From positions 1-13,384 of the forward strand of contig CADBOW010000080.1 in NCBI GenBank assembly GCA_902796375.1: a stretch of 13,384 nt of DNA, written 5' to 3'. Positions 7,200-13,384 of the stretch are shown here, in pieces; positions within the stretch are counted from its first letter, which is position 1, and every line of letters starts with the position of its first letter. The position numbers and the translations under genes are program-made. The stretch is from an uncultured Lachnospiraceae bacterium. GTDB taxonomy: Bacteria > Bacillota > Clostridia > Lachnospirales > Lachnospiraceae. The notes beneath the pieces are model-generated. The model did not search any database and was not told where the DNA came from. It saw nothing but the letters and a program-made list of their open reading frames with translations.

Positions 7200-8505
7200 C
7201 AGAACAGAAAGAATCTATGATGCCTGTGTGATCGGGGCCGGAGCTTCCGGCCTCGTTTGCGCTGCGATCCTGGCCGGCCGCGGCCTTTCCACACTTGTGA
7301 TCGAACAGAATAAAAAGAGCGGACGAAAGCTCTATGCAACCGGTAACGGCAGATGCAATCTTGCAAATGCCGTTATTTCTGATTCTGCCTATTACGGAAA
7401 TGCATTTGCCACACAGGTGGTTACCGACCCGCATATGGAGATGCTGAAGGAACACCTGCTGGGGCTGGGGATTCCGCTTACGGAACGGGAGGGGTATTTC
7501 TATCCCCAGAGTCTGCAGGCCTCCTCTGTCGTATGGGCTTTGAATGATGCCGCACTTCATGCGGGCGTTGCATTTCAATATGATACCCAGGTTACGGATG
7601 TTCTTCGCCCTGCTGAAGGGGGATTTCTGATCCGGGCCAGGGAGAAGCATTCGGAACAGCCGGTGGAGATCCAGGCAGAACGTCTGGTGCTTGCAGCGGG
7701 AAGCCCTGCCGCGGCACATCTCGGCTCGGGGAAAGCGGCTGTGCTGCAGAAGCTGTTTCAGGCACTGGATCTGGGATTTCGACCCTTCGAGCCCGCCCTC
7801 TGTCCGCTGGAAACAGATGAGGATGTCAGTGCGCTGGCGGGAGTCCGTACGAAGGCAGTCCTCACCCTGGAGCCAGGGAACACTGTCGGAGATACTGGCC
7901 GGAATGTAGCCGGAAATGCAACCGGAAATGCAGCCGGAAATGATACCATGGGATCGGTCTCTCCGGAGGATTTCACGGAAATCGGAGAGCTTCAGCTGAC
8001 GGATTACGGCATATCCGGGATCGCGGTTTTCAATCTGGCCACCATTGCCTCTGCCGGAGACCGGATCCGGATCGATCTGCTTCCCGCGTGGAACTCACCG
8101 GAGGAACTGCTGAAGGTGCTCAGTGGGGTGGATCCCGGACGGCGGGTTCTGGGAGTGATGAACGGATTTCTGCATGATAAGCTGTGCGGACGCCTTCTGG
8201 AGGAATGCTTCGGCCCGGAGGGACTCCGGAGAAATATGGCGGAGCTTACCATGGAGGACCGGATGCGTCTGATCCATACCATGAAGAACTGGCGACTGAC
8301 GGTAAAGGGGAAGAAAGGAGATCAGGGACAGGCCTGTCAGGGCGGAGTCCTGACTTCAATGGTTGATCCGGATACCATGCGGGTCTCAGCCGAAGGTTCT
8401 ATCCTGGCTGTAACCGGAGAAGCCCTGGACGTGGTGGGCCGGTGCGGAGGATATAATCTGATGTTTGCCATGATCAGCGGGATTCTGGCCGGTCGAAATC
8501 TGTGA
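7192..8505 (+). CDS. HI0933-family flavoprotein (NAD(P)/FAD-dependent oxidoreductase)
   Basis: A 437-residue FAD-binding protein of the HI0933/TIGR00275 family. Members are often auto-named 'aminoacetone oxidase' or likened to BaiN, but the real substrate is usually unknown. The FAD Rossmann motif GAGASG is at residues 15-20, followed by the family signature SGRKLYATGNGRCNLAN. The C-terminus has GGVLTSMVDPDTM, then TGEALDVVGRCGGYNL and a final SGILAGRNL. TTG at 7192 is preferred because GGAG (7182-7185) lies six bases upstream and the overlap with the preceding gene is only eight bases. In-frame ATGs at 7168 and 7180 lack a well-spaced Shine-Dalgarno, but ATG 7168 (445 residues) cannot be excluded. 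A tetrapeptide repeat at residues 236-251 is unusual for the family. Confidence 0.92.
   Translation: MSNRTERIYDACVIGAGASGLVCAAILAGRGLSTLVIEQNKKSGRKLYATGNGRCNLANAVISDSAYYGNAFATQVVTDPHMEMLKEHLLGLGIPLTEREGYFYPQSLQASSVVWALNDAALHAGVAFQYDTQVTDVLRPAEGGFLIRAREKHSEQPVEIQAERLVLAAGSPAAAHLGSGKAAVLQKLFQALDLGFRPFEPALCPLETDEDVSALAGVRTKAVLTLEPGNTVGDTGRNVAGNATGNAAGNDTMGSVSPEDFTEIGELQLTDYGISGIAVFNLATIASAGDRIRIDLLPAWNSPEELLKVLSGVDPGRRVLGVMNGFLHDKLCGRLLEECFGPEGLRRNMAELTMEDRMRLIHTMKNWRLTVKGKKGDQGQACQGGVLTSMVDPDTMRVSAEGSILAVTGEALDVVGRCGGYNLMFAMISGILAGRNL
7897..7944 (+). repeat. 12-bp in-frame tandem repeat, four copies
   Basis: Four consecutive 12-base units encode GRNV, AGNA, TGNA and AGND. Their unit sequences are GGCCGGAATGTA, GCCGGAAATGCA, ACCGGAAATGCA and GCCGGAAATGAT. 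A further, more degenerate unit (TVGD) precedes them. They lie in a loop-like insert of the HI0933-type protein, between ALTLEPG-like and SPEDFTEIGELQ segments. The period keeps frame, so copy number could vary without breaking the gene. Confidence 0.85.
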
Positions 8506-8540
8506 TCTCAGGTCTGAGAAGGATGCTGCAGTCCTGCAGC
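8506..8540. repeat. Two adjacent short palindromes after the HI0933-type gene
   Basis: TCTCAG-GT-CTGAGA (8506-8519) begins at the base after the stop codon. GCTGCAG-TC-CTGCAGC (8525-8540) follows five bases later. Both are perfect inverted repeats with two-base centres. Neither is followed by a T-run, so they do not look like an intrinsic terminator; they could be operator-like dyads or small 3'-end hairpins. Confidence 0.6.
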
Positions 8541-8616
8541 AGTTGTGCAGCAGTTGTGCAGAAGTCGTACAGAATTCGCACAGCAGTCGTACAGAAGTCG
8601 TAATTCAACAATCGTA
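8537..8616. repeat. 11-bp degenerate tandem repeats between two flavoprotein genes
   Basis: Six contiguous 11-base units run from 8537 to 8602: CAGCAGTTGTG twice, then CAGAAGTCGTA, CAGAATTCGCA, CAGCAGTCGTA and CAGAAGTCGTA. After three extra bases a seventh related unit, CAACAATCGTA, occupies 8606-8616. The period is not a multiple of three and is close to one DNA helical turn, which points away from coding. The array occupies much of the 150-base gap before the COG2509-type gene. The rest of the gap (8617-8655) holds only the Shine-Dalgarno GGGAG (8644-8648); I see no convincing promoter. Confidence 0.85.
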
Positions 8617-8655
8617 ATTCAGATACATTCATATGTTAGGGATGGGAGTCAGTAA

Positions 8656-10353
8656 ATGCTTCGAATTCAGAATATCAAGCTTCCGATAACCTATACACAT
8701 GCAGACCTGATACGGGCCTGCGAAAAAGCACTCCGAAGAAAGAATCTTCCTTCCGTTTCTCTTCTTCGGAGATCTTTGGATGCAAGGAAGAAGGATCAGA
8801 TCCATTACCACATTTCCGCAGCCGTGACCGGTTATCCGGAGGAGGAAGAACAGCGTATTCTGCGGCAGCTTCACGGAAATCAGGTCTCTGTCTATTCGGA
8901 GAAGGAATATCATTTTCCGTATCATTCCGAATCTGCCGGGGACGGCCACAGGCCGGTGATCGTGGGGACCGGACCAGCAGGTTATTTCGCCGGTCTGATG
9001 CTGGCCAGAGCGGGGTATCGTCCCATTCTTTTGGAACGGGGGAAGCCGGTGGAAGAGAGGAAGCAGGATGTTGACAACTTCTGGCAGGAGGGTACTCTGA
9101 ATCCGGAGAGCAATGTGTCCTTCGGTGAAGGAGGCGCGGGAACCTTCTCTGACGGCAAGCTTTTCACGGGAAATAAGGACCGTGACGGAACCCAGGCCTT
9201 TGTCCTGAAGACGTTTCATCAGTTCGGAGCTCCGGAAGAGATCCTCTATGATGCAAAACCGCATATCGGTACGGATGTTCTCTATCGGATCATGCAGGAA
9301 ATGCGGAGAGAGATCAGCACCTGCGGTGGGGAGATCCTGTTCTCCCATCAGCTGAAGGGAATAACCCCCTGCAGCATTTCCGGGCAGGACGACTGTCAGT
9401 CTTCAGGCTATAAGTTAACGATAAAAACATTATGTAAACAGGGGGAGGAAAGCTGCGATTTCAGGGGAGATAGAGGACCGGGTGCGGAGCGTGAGATATA
9501 TACATCATCCCTTGTTCTGGCCATCGGGCACAGTGCCAGAGATACCTTCGGAATGCTTCACAATCTGGGACTTACCATGGAACAGAAGCCCTTCGCCATG
9601 GGCCTTCGTATCGAGCATCCCAGAGAACTGATCGATCAGGGCAGATACGGAGCGGATCATAAGAAGCTGTATCCCGAGGGAGCGCTTCCTGCCGCGGATT
9701 ATAAGCTGACACATCATACCTCCGAGGGCCGGGCGGTTTTCTCCTTCTGTATGTGCCCCGGCGGATATGTGGTAAATGCCTCTACGGAAGAAGGGGGCAC
9801 GGTGGTAAACGGCATGAGCTACAGCGGCCGGGACGGAGAGAATTCCAACAGTGCCCTGGTGGTAAATGTCCTTCCTGCGGATTATCCCGGGGAACATCCA
9901 TTGGATGGGATCGCTTACCAGAGGTCCATAGAGCAGAAAATGTACAGCCTCGGCGGGGGAGCGGTACCGATCCAGCGGTATGAAGATTTCAGAGAAAACC
10001 GGGCCACCCAAAACACAGGGACCGTAACTCCCATGATCAAGGGGAAAATTCACCCTTCAAATCTAAGGGAAGGTTTACCCGAGACCATATCTCGTGCTAT
10101 AATAGAGTCGATGCCGTCTTTTGATTCGGAGATTCCGGGCTTTGAATATCCGGATGCCATCCTTTCGGGCGTGGAAAGTCGAACCTCCTCCCCCGTTCGG
10201 ATCCTTCGTAACGAACAGCTGCAGGCACCTTCCTTTCCGGGAATCTTTCCCTGCGGAGAGGGCGCAGGCTATGCAGGCGGGATCATGTCCGCCGCGGTGG
10301 ATGGGATCCATGTGGCAGAACAGGTGGCGGCATATATGAACAAAAAGGGCTGA
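8656..10353 (+). CDS. COG2509-type FAD-dependent protein (putative NAD-utilizing dehydrogenase)
   Basis: A 565-residue flavoprotein matching the uncharacterised COG2509 'FAD-dependent dehydrogenase' family. About 95 N-terminal residues form the family's small leading domain (MLRIQNIKLPITY, then SVSLLRRSLDARKKDQIHY). The FAD-binding motif GTGPAG is at residues 104-109. Next come ESNVSFGEGGAGTFSDGKL, the signature LAIGHSARDTFGML, and KPFAMGLRIEHP. The C-terminus has FPCGEGAGYAGGIMSAAVDG (about 531-550), the second FAD contact. GGGAG (8644-8648) lies seven bases before the ATG. Residues about 245-275, a Cys- and charge-rich stretch in a locally AT-rich segment (about 9410-9445), look like a poorly conserved insert. 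Substrate unknown. The stop codon lies within a small hairpin before proB. Confidence 0.93.
   Translation: MLRIQNIKLPITYTHADLIRACEKALRRKNLPSVSLLRRSLDARKKDQIHYHISAAVTGYPEEEEQRILRQLHGNQVSVYSEKEYHFPYHSESAGDGHRPVIVGTGPAGYFAGLMLARAGYRPILLERGKPVEERKQDVDNFWQEGTLNPESNVSFGEGGAGTFSDGKLFTGNKDRDGTQAFVLKTFHQFGAPEEILYDAKPHIGTDVLYRIMQEMRREISTCGGEILFSHQLKGITPCSISGQDDCQSSGYKLTIKTLCKQGEESCDFRGDRGPGAEREIYTSSLVLAIGHSARDTFGMLHNLGLTMEQKPFAMGLRIEHPRELIDQGRYGADHKKLYPEGALPAADYKLTHHTSEGRAVFSFCMCPGGYVVNASTEEGGTVVNGMSYSGRDGENSNSALVVNVLPADYPGEHPLDGIAYQRSIEQKMYSLGGGAVPIQRYEDFRENRATQNTGTVTPMIKGKIHPSNLREGLPETISRAIIESMPSFDSEIPGFEYPDAILSGVESRTSSPVRILRNEQLQAPSFPGIFPCGEGAGYAGGIMSAAVDGIHVAEQVAAYMNKKG
10074..10103 (+). promoter_or_regulatory. 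Possible promoter for proB inside the upstream gene
   Basis: A perfect extended -10, TGCTATAAT (10095-10103), lies 18 bases after TTTACC (10074-10079, 4 of 6 to the -35 consensus). Transcription would start near 10110, about 280 bases before proB. It is within codons of the COG2509-type gene, so it may be incidental, but it would let the proline genes be expressed separately from the flavoprotein. Confidence 0.45.
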
Positions 10354-10363
10354 CACATCAGCC
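10348..10363 (+). promoter_or_regulatory. Hairpin over the stop codon before proB
   Basis: GGCTGA (10348-10353) and TCAGCC (10358-10363) form a perfect 6-bp stem with the loop CACA. The left arm includes the TGA stop of the preceding gene. No T-run follows. It directly precedes the in-frame ATG at 10366, which argues against that codon as the proB start. Confidence 0.5.
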
Positions 10364-10389
10364 GTATGAAAGGACGAAACAGACAGAAA

Positions 10390-11244
10390 ATGAATTCCAG
10401 AGAAATTTTGAAAAACAAGAAACGGATCGTGATCAAGATCGGTTCCAGTTCTCTCGTTCATCCGGAGACAGGCGAGTTGGACTTTATGCGGATCGAGAAG
10501 CTGATCCGTATCCTCAGTGACCTGAAGAATCAGGGAAAGGATGTGGTACTCGTATCCTCCGGTGCCATCGTCGTGGGGTGCAAGACCCTGGGGCTTAAGA
10601 AACGACCGGAAGTGCTTTCCATGGTTCAGGCCTGTGCAGCCCTGGGTCAGCTGGAGCTGATGATGCTGTATCAGAAACTGTTTCTTGAATACAATCACCG
10701 GGCGGCGCAGGTTCTGCTCACCTTTGATGTAATCTCCAATCCGGAGCGAAGACTCAATGCCACCAATACACTGAAGCAGCTTCTGGATCTGGATGTGATC
10801 CCGGTGGTAAATGAGAATGATACGGTTGCAACCGAAGAAATCGAATTCGGTGACAATGATACGCTGTCCGCCATCGTATCATCGCTGATCAAGGCGGATC
10901 TGCTGATCCTGCTTACAGACATCGACGGATTCTATACCAATGATCCCAGAACCAATCCGGATGCGAAGAAGCTGTCCATCGTGGAAAAGATCGACAGGAA
11001 AATGCTTCACATGGCCAAGGATACTGCAACCGGCTACGGAACCGGCGGTATGGCCACCAAGCTTTCCGCTGCCCGTATCGCCACGGATTCCGGAGCGGAC
11101 ATGGCCATATGTGATTCCTCCGATCTTGAGATCGTCCTCCGGCTGTTGAACGGAGAGGATGAGGGGACACTGTTTCTGGCACATCATGATGACAGCTTTG
11201 ATATTACAGACTTTATCATCAATAAAAGGTATCTGGAACGATGA
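10390..11244 (+). CDS. proB: Glutamate 5-kinase, short form without PUA domain
   Basis: First enzyme of proline synthesis: ATP-dependent phosphorylation of glutamate to gamma-glutamyl phosphate, which ProA then reduces. The 284-residue product is a single amino acid kinase domain: KRIVIKIGSSSL near the start, VLVSSGAIVVG, the substrate-site stretch VVNENDTVATEEIEFGDNDT, LLTDIDGFYTNDPR, and GYGTGGMATKLSAARIA. It lacks the C-terminal PUA domain of the ~367-residue E. coli enzyme, as in other short Firmicute ProBs. ATG 10390 is preferred because it gives the natural opening MNSREILKNKKRI and follows AAAGGA (10369-10374), although the 15-base spacing is long. ATG 10366 would add eight residues but has no Shine-Dalgarno. 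The stop overlaps the next ATG (ATGA), so the proline genes are co-translated with the cyclo-ligase. Confidence 0.96.
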   Translation: MNSREILKNKKRIVIKIGSSSLVHPETGELDFMRIEKLIRILSDLKNQGKDVVLVSSGAIVVGCKTLGLKKRPEVLSMVQACAALGQLELMMLYQKLFLEYNHRAAQVLLTFDVISNPERRLNATNTLKQLLDLDVIPVVNENDTVATEEIEFGDNDTLSAIVSSLIKADLLILLTDIDGFYTNDPRTNPDAKKLSIVEKIDRKMLHMAKDTATGYGTGGMATKLSAARIATDSGADMAICDSSDLEIVLRLLNGEDEGTLFLAHHDDSFDITDFIINKRYLER

Positions 11245-11843
11245 CGGATCAGGCTTCGGAAAAGATGAGCATTCGCAGGGAATACCGGAAGCTTCGGGAC
11301 AGGATGACGGTAGACGAGGTCTGCAGGTGGTCGGAACAGATCTGTCAGCGTATTATGGAACAGCCAGCGTATCTGGATGCTTCCGCGGTGCTTTGTTATA
11401 TGGCTTTTCGAAATGAGGTTAACCTTAATAATATTATGTCAACTTCGTGGGAGAGGGGCAAAAAGATCTACCTTCCGAGAATGGAAGAGGGGCACATGGA
11501 ATTCTTCCGGTACCGGCCCAAGGATCCTCTGATCACCAATTCCTTCGGAATCTCCGAACCGGAACGGAACGAGGAAGCATTTTCCTCCACTGTCGGAACG
11601 GATGAAAAGGTACTGGTGATCATGCCGGGAGTTGTATTTGACAGAGAGTGCCGGAGACTGGGTTACGGCGGTGGATATTATGATCGTTATTTCGAGGAAT
11701 ACCGACGTGAAGATCCGCGTTTTACCTTTCTGGCTGCTGCATATCAGATTCAGATCCATGATGAGGTTCTTCCCCTGGAGGACACAGACGTTCAGCCGGA
11801 TCTGATCATAACGGAACAGGAAATCATTTTTAAGAAATCATAA
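11241..11843 (+). CDS. 5-formyltetrahydrofolate cyclo-ligase (MTHFS)
   Basis: ATP-dependent enzyme that turns 5-formyl-THF back into 5,10-methenyl-THF, returning stored folate to one-carbon metabolism. The 200-residue product has the family layout: an N-terminal basic helix (IRREYRKLRDRM), ASAVLCYMAFRNEVN, KKIYLPRM, then the nucleotide/folate-site signature PGVVFDRECRRLGYGGGYYDRY (GYGGGYYDRY at 141-150). The ATG overlaps the proB stop by four bases, with AAAAGG at 11224-11229 as a moderately spaced ribosome-binding site. The stop is 11 bases before proA. Placement between proB and proA does not follow from any shared chemistry; it most likely reflects an operon of convenience. The Bacillus orthologue is yqgN. 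Confidence 0.95.
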   Translation: MTDQASEKMSIRREYRKLRDRMTVDEVCRWSEQICQRIMEQPAYLDASAVLCYMAFRNEVNLNNIMSTSWERGKKIYLPRMEEGHMEFFRYRPKDPLITNSFGISEPERNEEAFSSTVGTDEKVLVIMPGVVFDRECRRLGYGGGYYDRYFEEYRREDPRFTFLAAAYQIQIHDEVLPLEDTDVQPDLIITEQEIIFKKS

Positions 11844-11854
11844 GGGGTATTCAA

Positions 11855-13102
11855 ATGAGTGAATTAACAGAACTGGGAAAGAAGGCGAAGGCGGCCAGCT
11901 ATGAAATGAACCGGCTGGGCTCCGATGAGAAGAACAAGGCGCTTTATGCCGTGGCGGACGCATTGGTACGTCATAGCAGTGAGATCCTGAAAGGAAATAA
12001 GATCGATCTGGAGAACGGTGAGAAGAACGGAATGTCGCCGGCACTTATGGATCGGCTTCGTCTGACGGAAGCCAGGATCGAAGGAATTGCTGAGGGAGTG
12101 CGTCAGGTAGCTGCGCTGGAGGATCCCATCGGAGAGATCATATCCATGAAGCGTCGTCCCAACGGACTTCAGATCGGGCAGATGCGTGTGCCCATCGGCG
12201 TCATCGGTATCATCTATGAATCCAGACCGAATGTGACCGTGGATTCCTTTGCGCTGACCTTCAAGGCCGGAAATGCAACGATCCTTCGTGGAGGAAGCGA
12301 CTGTATCCATTCAAACCTTGTGCTCATCCGGGTGATCAGGGATGCGCTGGCTGAGGCCGGTGTTCCTGTAGACTGTGTTCAGCTGGTGGAGAATACCGAC
12401 CGTGCAGTGGCCACGGAGCTGATGAAAATGAATACCTATCTGGACCTGCTGATCCCCCGTGGCGGAGCGGGACTCATCCGGTCCGTTGTGGAAAATGCCA
12501 CAGTTCCCGTGATTGAAACAGGAACCGGAAACTGCCATATTTATATTGATGCAACTGCGGATCCGGATGAAGCCGTACAGATCGTTCGTAATGCGAAGCT
12601 TCAGCGGCTTGGCGTCTGCAATGCGGCAGAGTCTCTTGTGATCCATAAGGACATTGCTGAGACGGTACTTCCTCTGATCGCTGCAGATCTGGCGGGAGAC
12701 GAGTGTGAGATCCGTGGAGATGTGAAAGCACAGGAGATCAGTAATCTGGTAGTACCTGCCACCGAGGAGGATTTCGGAACCGAATATCTGGCAAAGATCA
12801 TTTCCGCGAAGATTGTGGATTCACTGGATGAAGCCATTGCTCATATCAACCGCTTCAGTACCGGACATTCCGAATCCATCCTGACAAAGGATTATGCTTC
12901 GGCACAGCGTTTCCTGCGGGAGATTGATTCAGCCTGTGTTTATGTAAATGCATCCACACGGTTCACCGACGGCTTTGAGTTCGGCTTCGGTGCGGAGATC
13001 GGAATTTCTACCCAGAAGCTGCATGCACGGGGACCTATGGGACTTCTTGCACTGACTTCTACGAAATATGTGATCTACGGAAACGGACAGACCCGTCCGT
13101 AG
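11855..13102 (+). CDS. proA: Glutamate-5-semialdehyde dehydrogenase (gamma-glutamyl phosphate reductase)
   Basis: Second enzyme of proline synthesis: NADPH-dependent reduction of gamma-glutamyl phosphate to glutamate semialdehyde, which cyclises to pyrroline-5-carboxylate. It is 415 residues long, close to E. coli ProA. Conserved parts include MRVPIGVIGIIYESRPNVT, FALTFKAGNATILRGGSD, LIPRGGAGLI, the catalytic Cys255 in QRLGVCNAAESL, FSTGHSESILT, and the C-terminal VNASTRFTDGFEFGFGAEIG with STQKLHARGPMGL. AAGGGG (11842-11847) lies seven bases before the ATG. The gene sits in the proB-cyclo-ligase-proA operon; proC is not in the window. No T-box or other long leader precedes the operon, so control probably lies in ProB feedback or in the upstream promoter. 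Confidence 0.98.
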   Translation: MSELTELGKKAKAASYEMNRLGSDEKNKALYAVADALVRHSSEILKGNKIDLENGEKNGMSPALMDRLRLTEARIEGIAEGVRQVAALEDPIGEIISMKRRPNGLQIGQMRVPIGVIGIIYESRPNVTVDSFALTFKAGNATILRGGSDCIHSNLVLIRVIRDALAEAGVPVDCVQLVENTDRAVATELMKMNTYLDLLIPRGGAGLIRSVVENATVPVIETGTGNCHIYIDATADPDEAVQIVRNAKLQRLGVCNAAESLVIHKDIAETVLPLIAADLAGDECEIRGDVKAQEISNLVVPATEEDFGTEYLAKIISAKIVDSLDEAIAHINRFSTGHSESILTKDYASAQRFLREIDSACVYVNASTRFTDGFEFGFGAEIGISTQKLHARGPMGLLALTSTKYVIYGNGQTRP

Positions 13103-13104
13103 AT
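13073..13104 (+). promoter_or_regulatory. Alternative hairpins at the proA stop
   Basis: ATCTACGG (13073-13080) can pair perfectly with CCGTAGAT (13097-13104), enclosing the stop codon. A second stem, ACGGAC (13083-13088) with GTCCGT (13095-13100), uses overlapping bases, so the two are mutually exclusive. No T-run follows, so a standard terminator is unlikely. The 75-base gap to the next gene also holds two copies of ATCACCGG (13135-13142, 13147-13154) and a strong Shine-Dalgarno. Confidence 0.45.
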
Positions 13105-13177
13105 GAGAATCTCCGGCGGATCAGGAGCGTTTCGATCACCGGATCCATCACCGGGGACAGGGGGAGGAGACAACAAT

Positions 13178-13384
13178 ATGGGGGACTATTTGGAGGTGAC
13201 CGGAAAATATACGGAGGTACCGGAAGCCCCGGCATCCGTTACACCTGCTGCATCTGCGGATTATTCGAAGGTTTCATCTGAACTTGCAGAGGGGACCGCG
13301 GATTATTCGGAGGTTCCCTCCGGGCCTGCGGAAGCAACTGGAGATTATTCGGAAGTTCCCTCCGGAGATGCGGAGGTGACTGCG
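13178..13384 (+). CDS. Unrecognised protein opening with 14-residue tandem repeats (3' end missing)
   Basis: The first 69 codons are open to the window edge. GGAGG (13163-13167), in a purine-rich run, lies ten bases before the ATG, and the frame has no stop, so it is very probably a real gene. The product starts MGDYLEVTGKYTEVPEA and then shows three 14-residue repeats beginning DYSKVSS, DYSEVPS and DYSEVPS. Composition is acidic and rich in Ser, Ala, Pro, Glu and Thr, with no basic residue after the second repeat begins. No signal peptide is visible at the N-terminus, so a disordered cytoplasmic or membrane-proximal segment before a downstream domain is likely. No family can be assigned from this part. 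Confidence 0.75.
   Translation, partial: MGDYLEVTGKYTEVPEAPASVTPAASADYSKVSSELAEGTADYSEVPSGPAEATGDYSEVPSGDAEVTA
13259..13384 (+). repeat. 42-bp in-frame tandem repeat, three copies to the window edge
   Basis: Units at 13259-13300, 13301-13342 and 13343-13384 each begin GATTATTCG and encode the 14-residue DYS[EK]V repeat. The second and third units share the further stretch GTTCCCTCCGG, while the first is more diverged. The third unit ends exactly at the window edge, so the array may continue. Confidence 0.88.

Noticed and set aside
8450..8459. TATAAT near the end of the HI0933-type gene
   Set aside because: No -35 match or TGn extension is present, and the bases encode the conserved GGYNL motif.
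8523..8603. 26-codon plus-strand open frame through the 11-bp repeats
   Set aside because: The only Shine-Dalgarno-like bases touch the ATG with no spacing, and the repeat period does not keep frame.
8537..8616. CRISPR array
   Set aside because: The units are contiguous 11-mers with no spacers, and no cas genes are nearby.
8629..9348. Minus-strand open frame of 239 codons opposite the COG2509-type gene
   Set aside because: The plus strand has intact FAD motifs across this region; the minus frame is a composition shadow.
10348..10363. Rho-independent terminator before proB
   Set aside because: The 6-bp stem has no following T-run and sits directly before the proB start region.
10075..10698. 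Minus-strand open frame of 207 codons spanning the end of the flavoprotein gene and the start of proB
   Set aside because: It crosses two real genes on the other strand and shows no recognisable protein features.

Overview
The window looks like an ordinary chromosomal stretch from a Gram-positive, low-to-mid G+C bacterium of the Clostridia, most likely the Lachnospiraceae. This is inferred from strong Shine-Dalgarno sites, perfect sigma-A-type promoters, two lipobox lipoproteins, a cell-wall-binding-repeat protein, a YerB-like (DUF3048) lipoprotein, a short ProB without a PUA domain, and a Cys-rich AlaRS insert. All genes are on the + strand. No rRNA, tRNA, CRISPR array, insertion sequence or phage gene is visible.

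Layout. Positions 1-2273 hold the 3' part of alaS. An extended -10 promoter near its end probably serves a coupled pair: a small lipoprotein (2316-3011) and a secreted protein with two cell-wall-binding repeats (3008-4033). A consensus promoter (4056-4083), a leader able to form a pseudoknot, a TTG-started rpsU (4147-4326) and a strong terminator (4337-4369) form a compact S21 unit. Next come phoH (4484-5467) behind a hairpin-rich leader, ybeY (5579-6097) behind its own likely promoter, and a DUF3048 lipoprotein (6090-7199) and an HI0933-type flavoprotein (7192-8505), each overlapping the gene before it by 8 bases. A 150-base gap with palindromes and 11-bp tandem repeats precedes a second, unrelated FAD protein of the COG2509 type (8656-10353). 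A possible promoter inside it precedes proB, 5-formyltetrahydrofolate cyclo-ligase and proA (10390-13102). The window ends in the first 69 codons of an unrecognised gene encoding 14-residue tandem repeats.

How the genes fit together. AlaRS, S21, PhoH and YbeY belong to translation and RNA metabolism; ProB and ProA make glutamate semialdehyde for proline, with a folate-salvage enzyme inserted between them. The lipoproteins and the wall-binding protein act at the cell surface. The two flavoproteins have no assigned substrate.

I see no obvious new multi-gene system. The most unexplained signals are small: the possible pseudoknot in the rpsU leader, the phoH leader hairpin whose right arm could mask a Shine-Dalgarno site, the 11-bp repeats at 8537-8616, the 12-bp repeat expansion inside the HI0933-type gene, and the repeat-built protein at the right edge. 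No gap between genes exceeds 300 bases.
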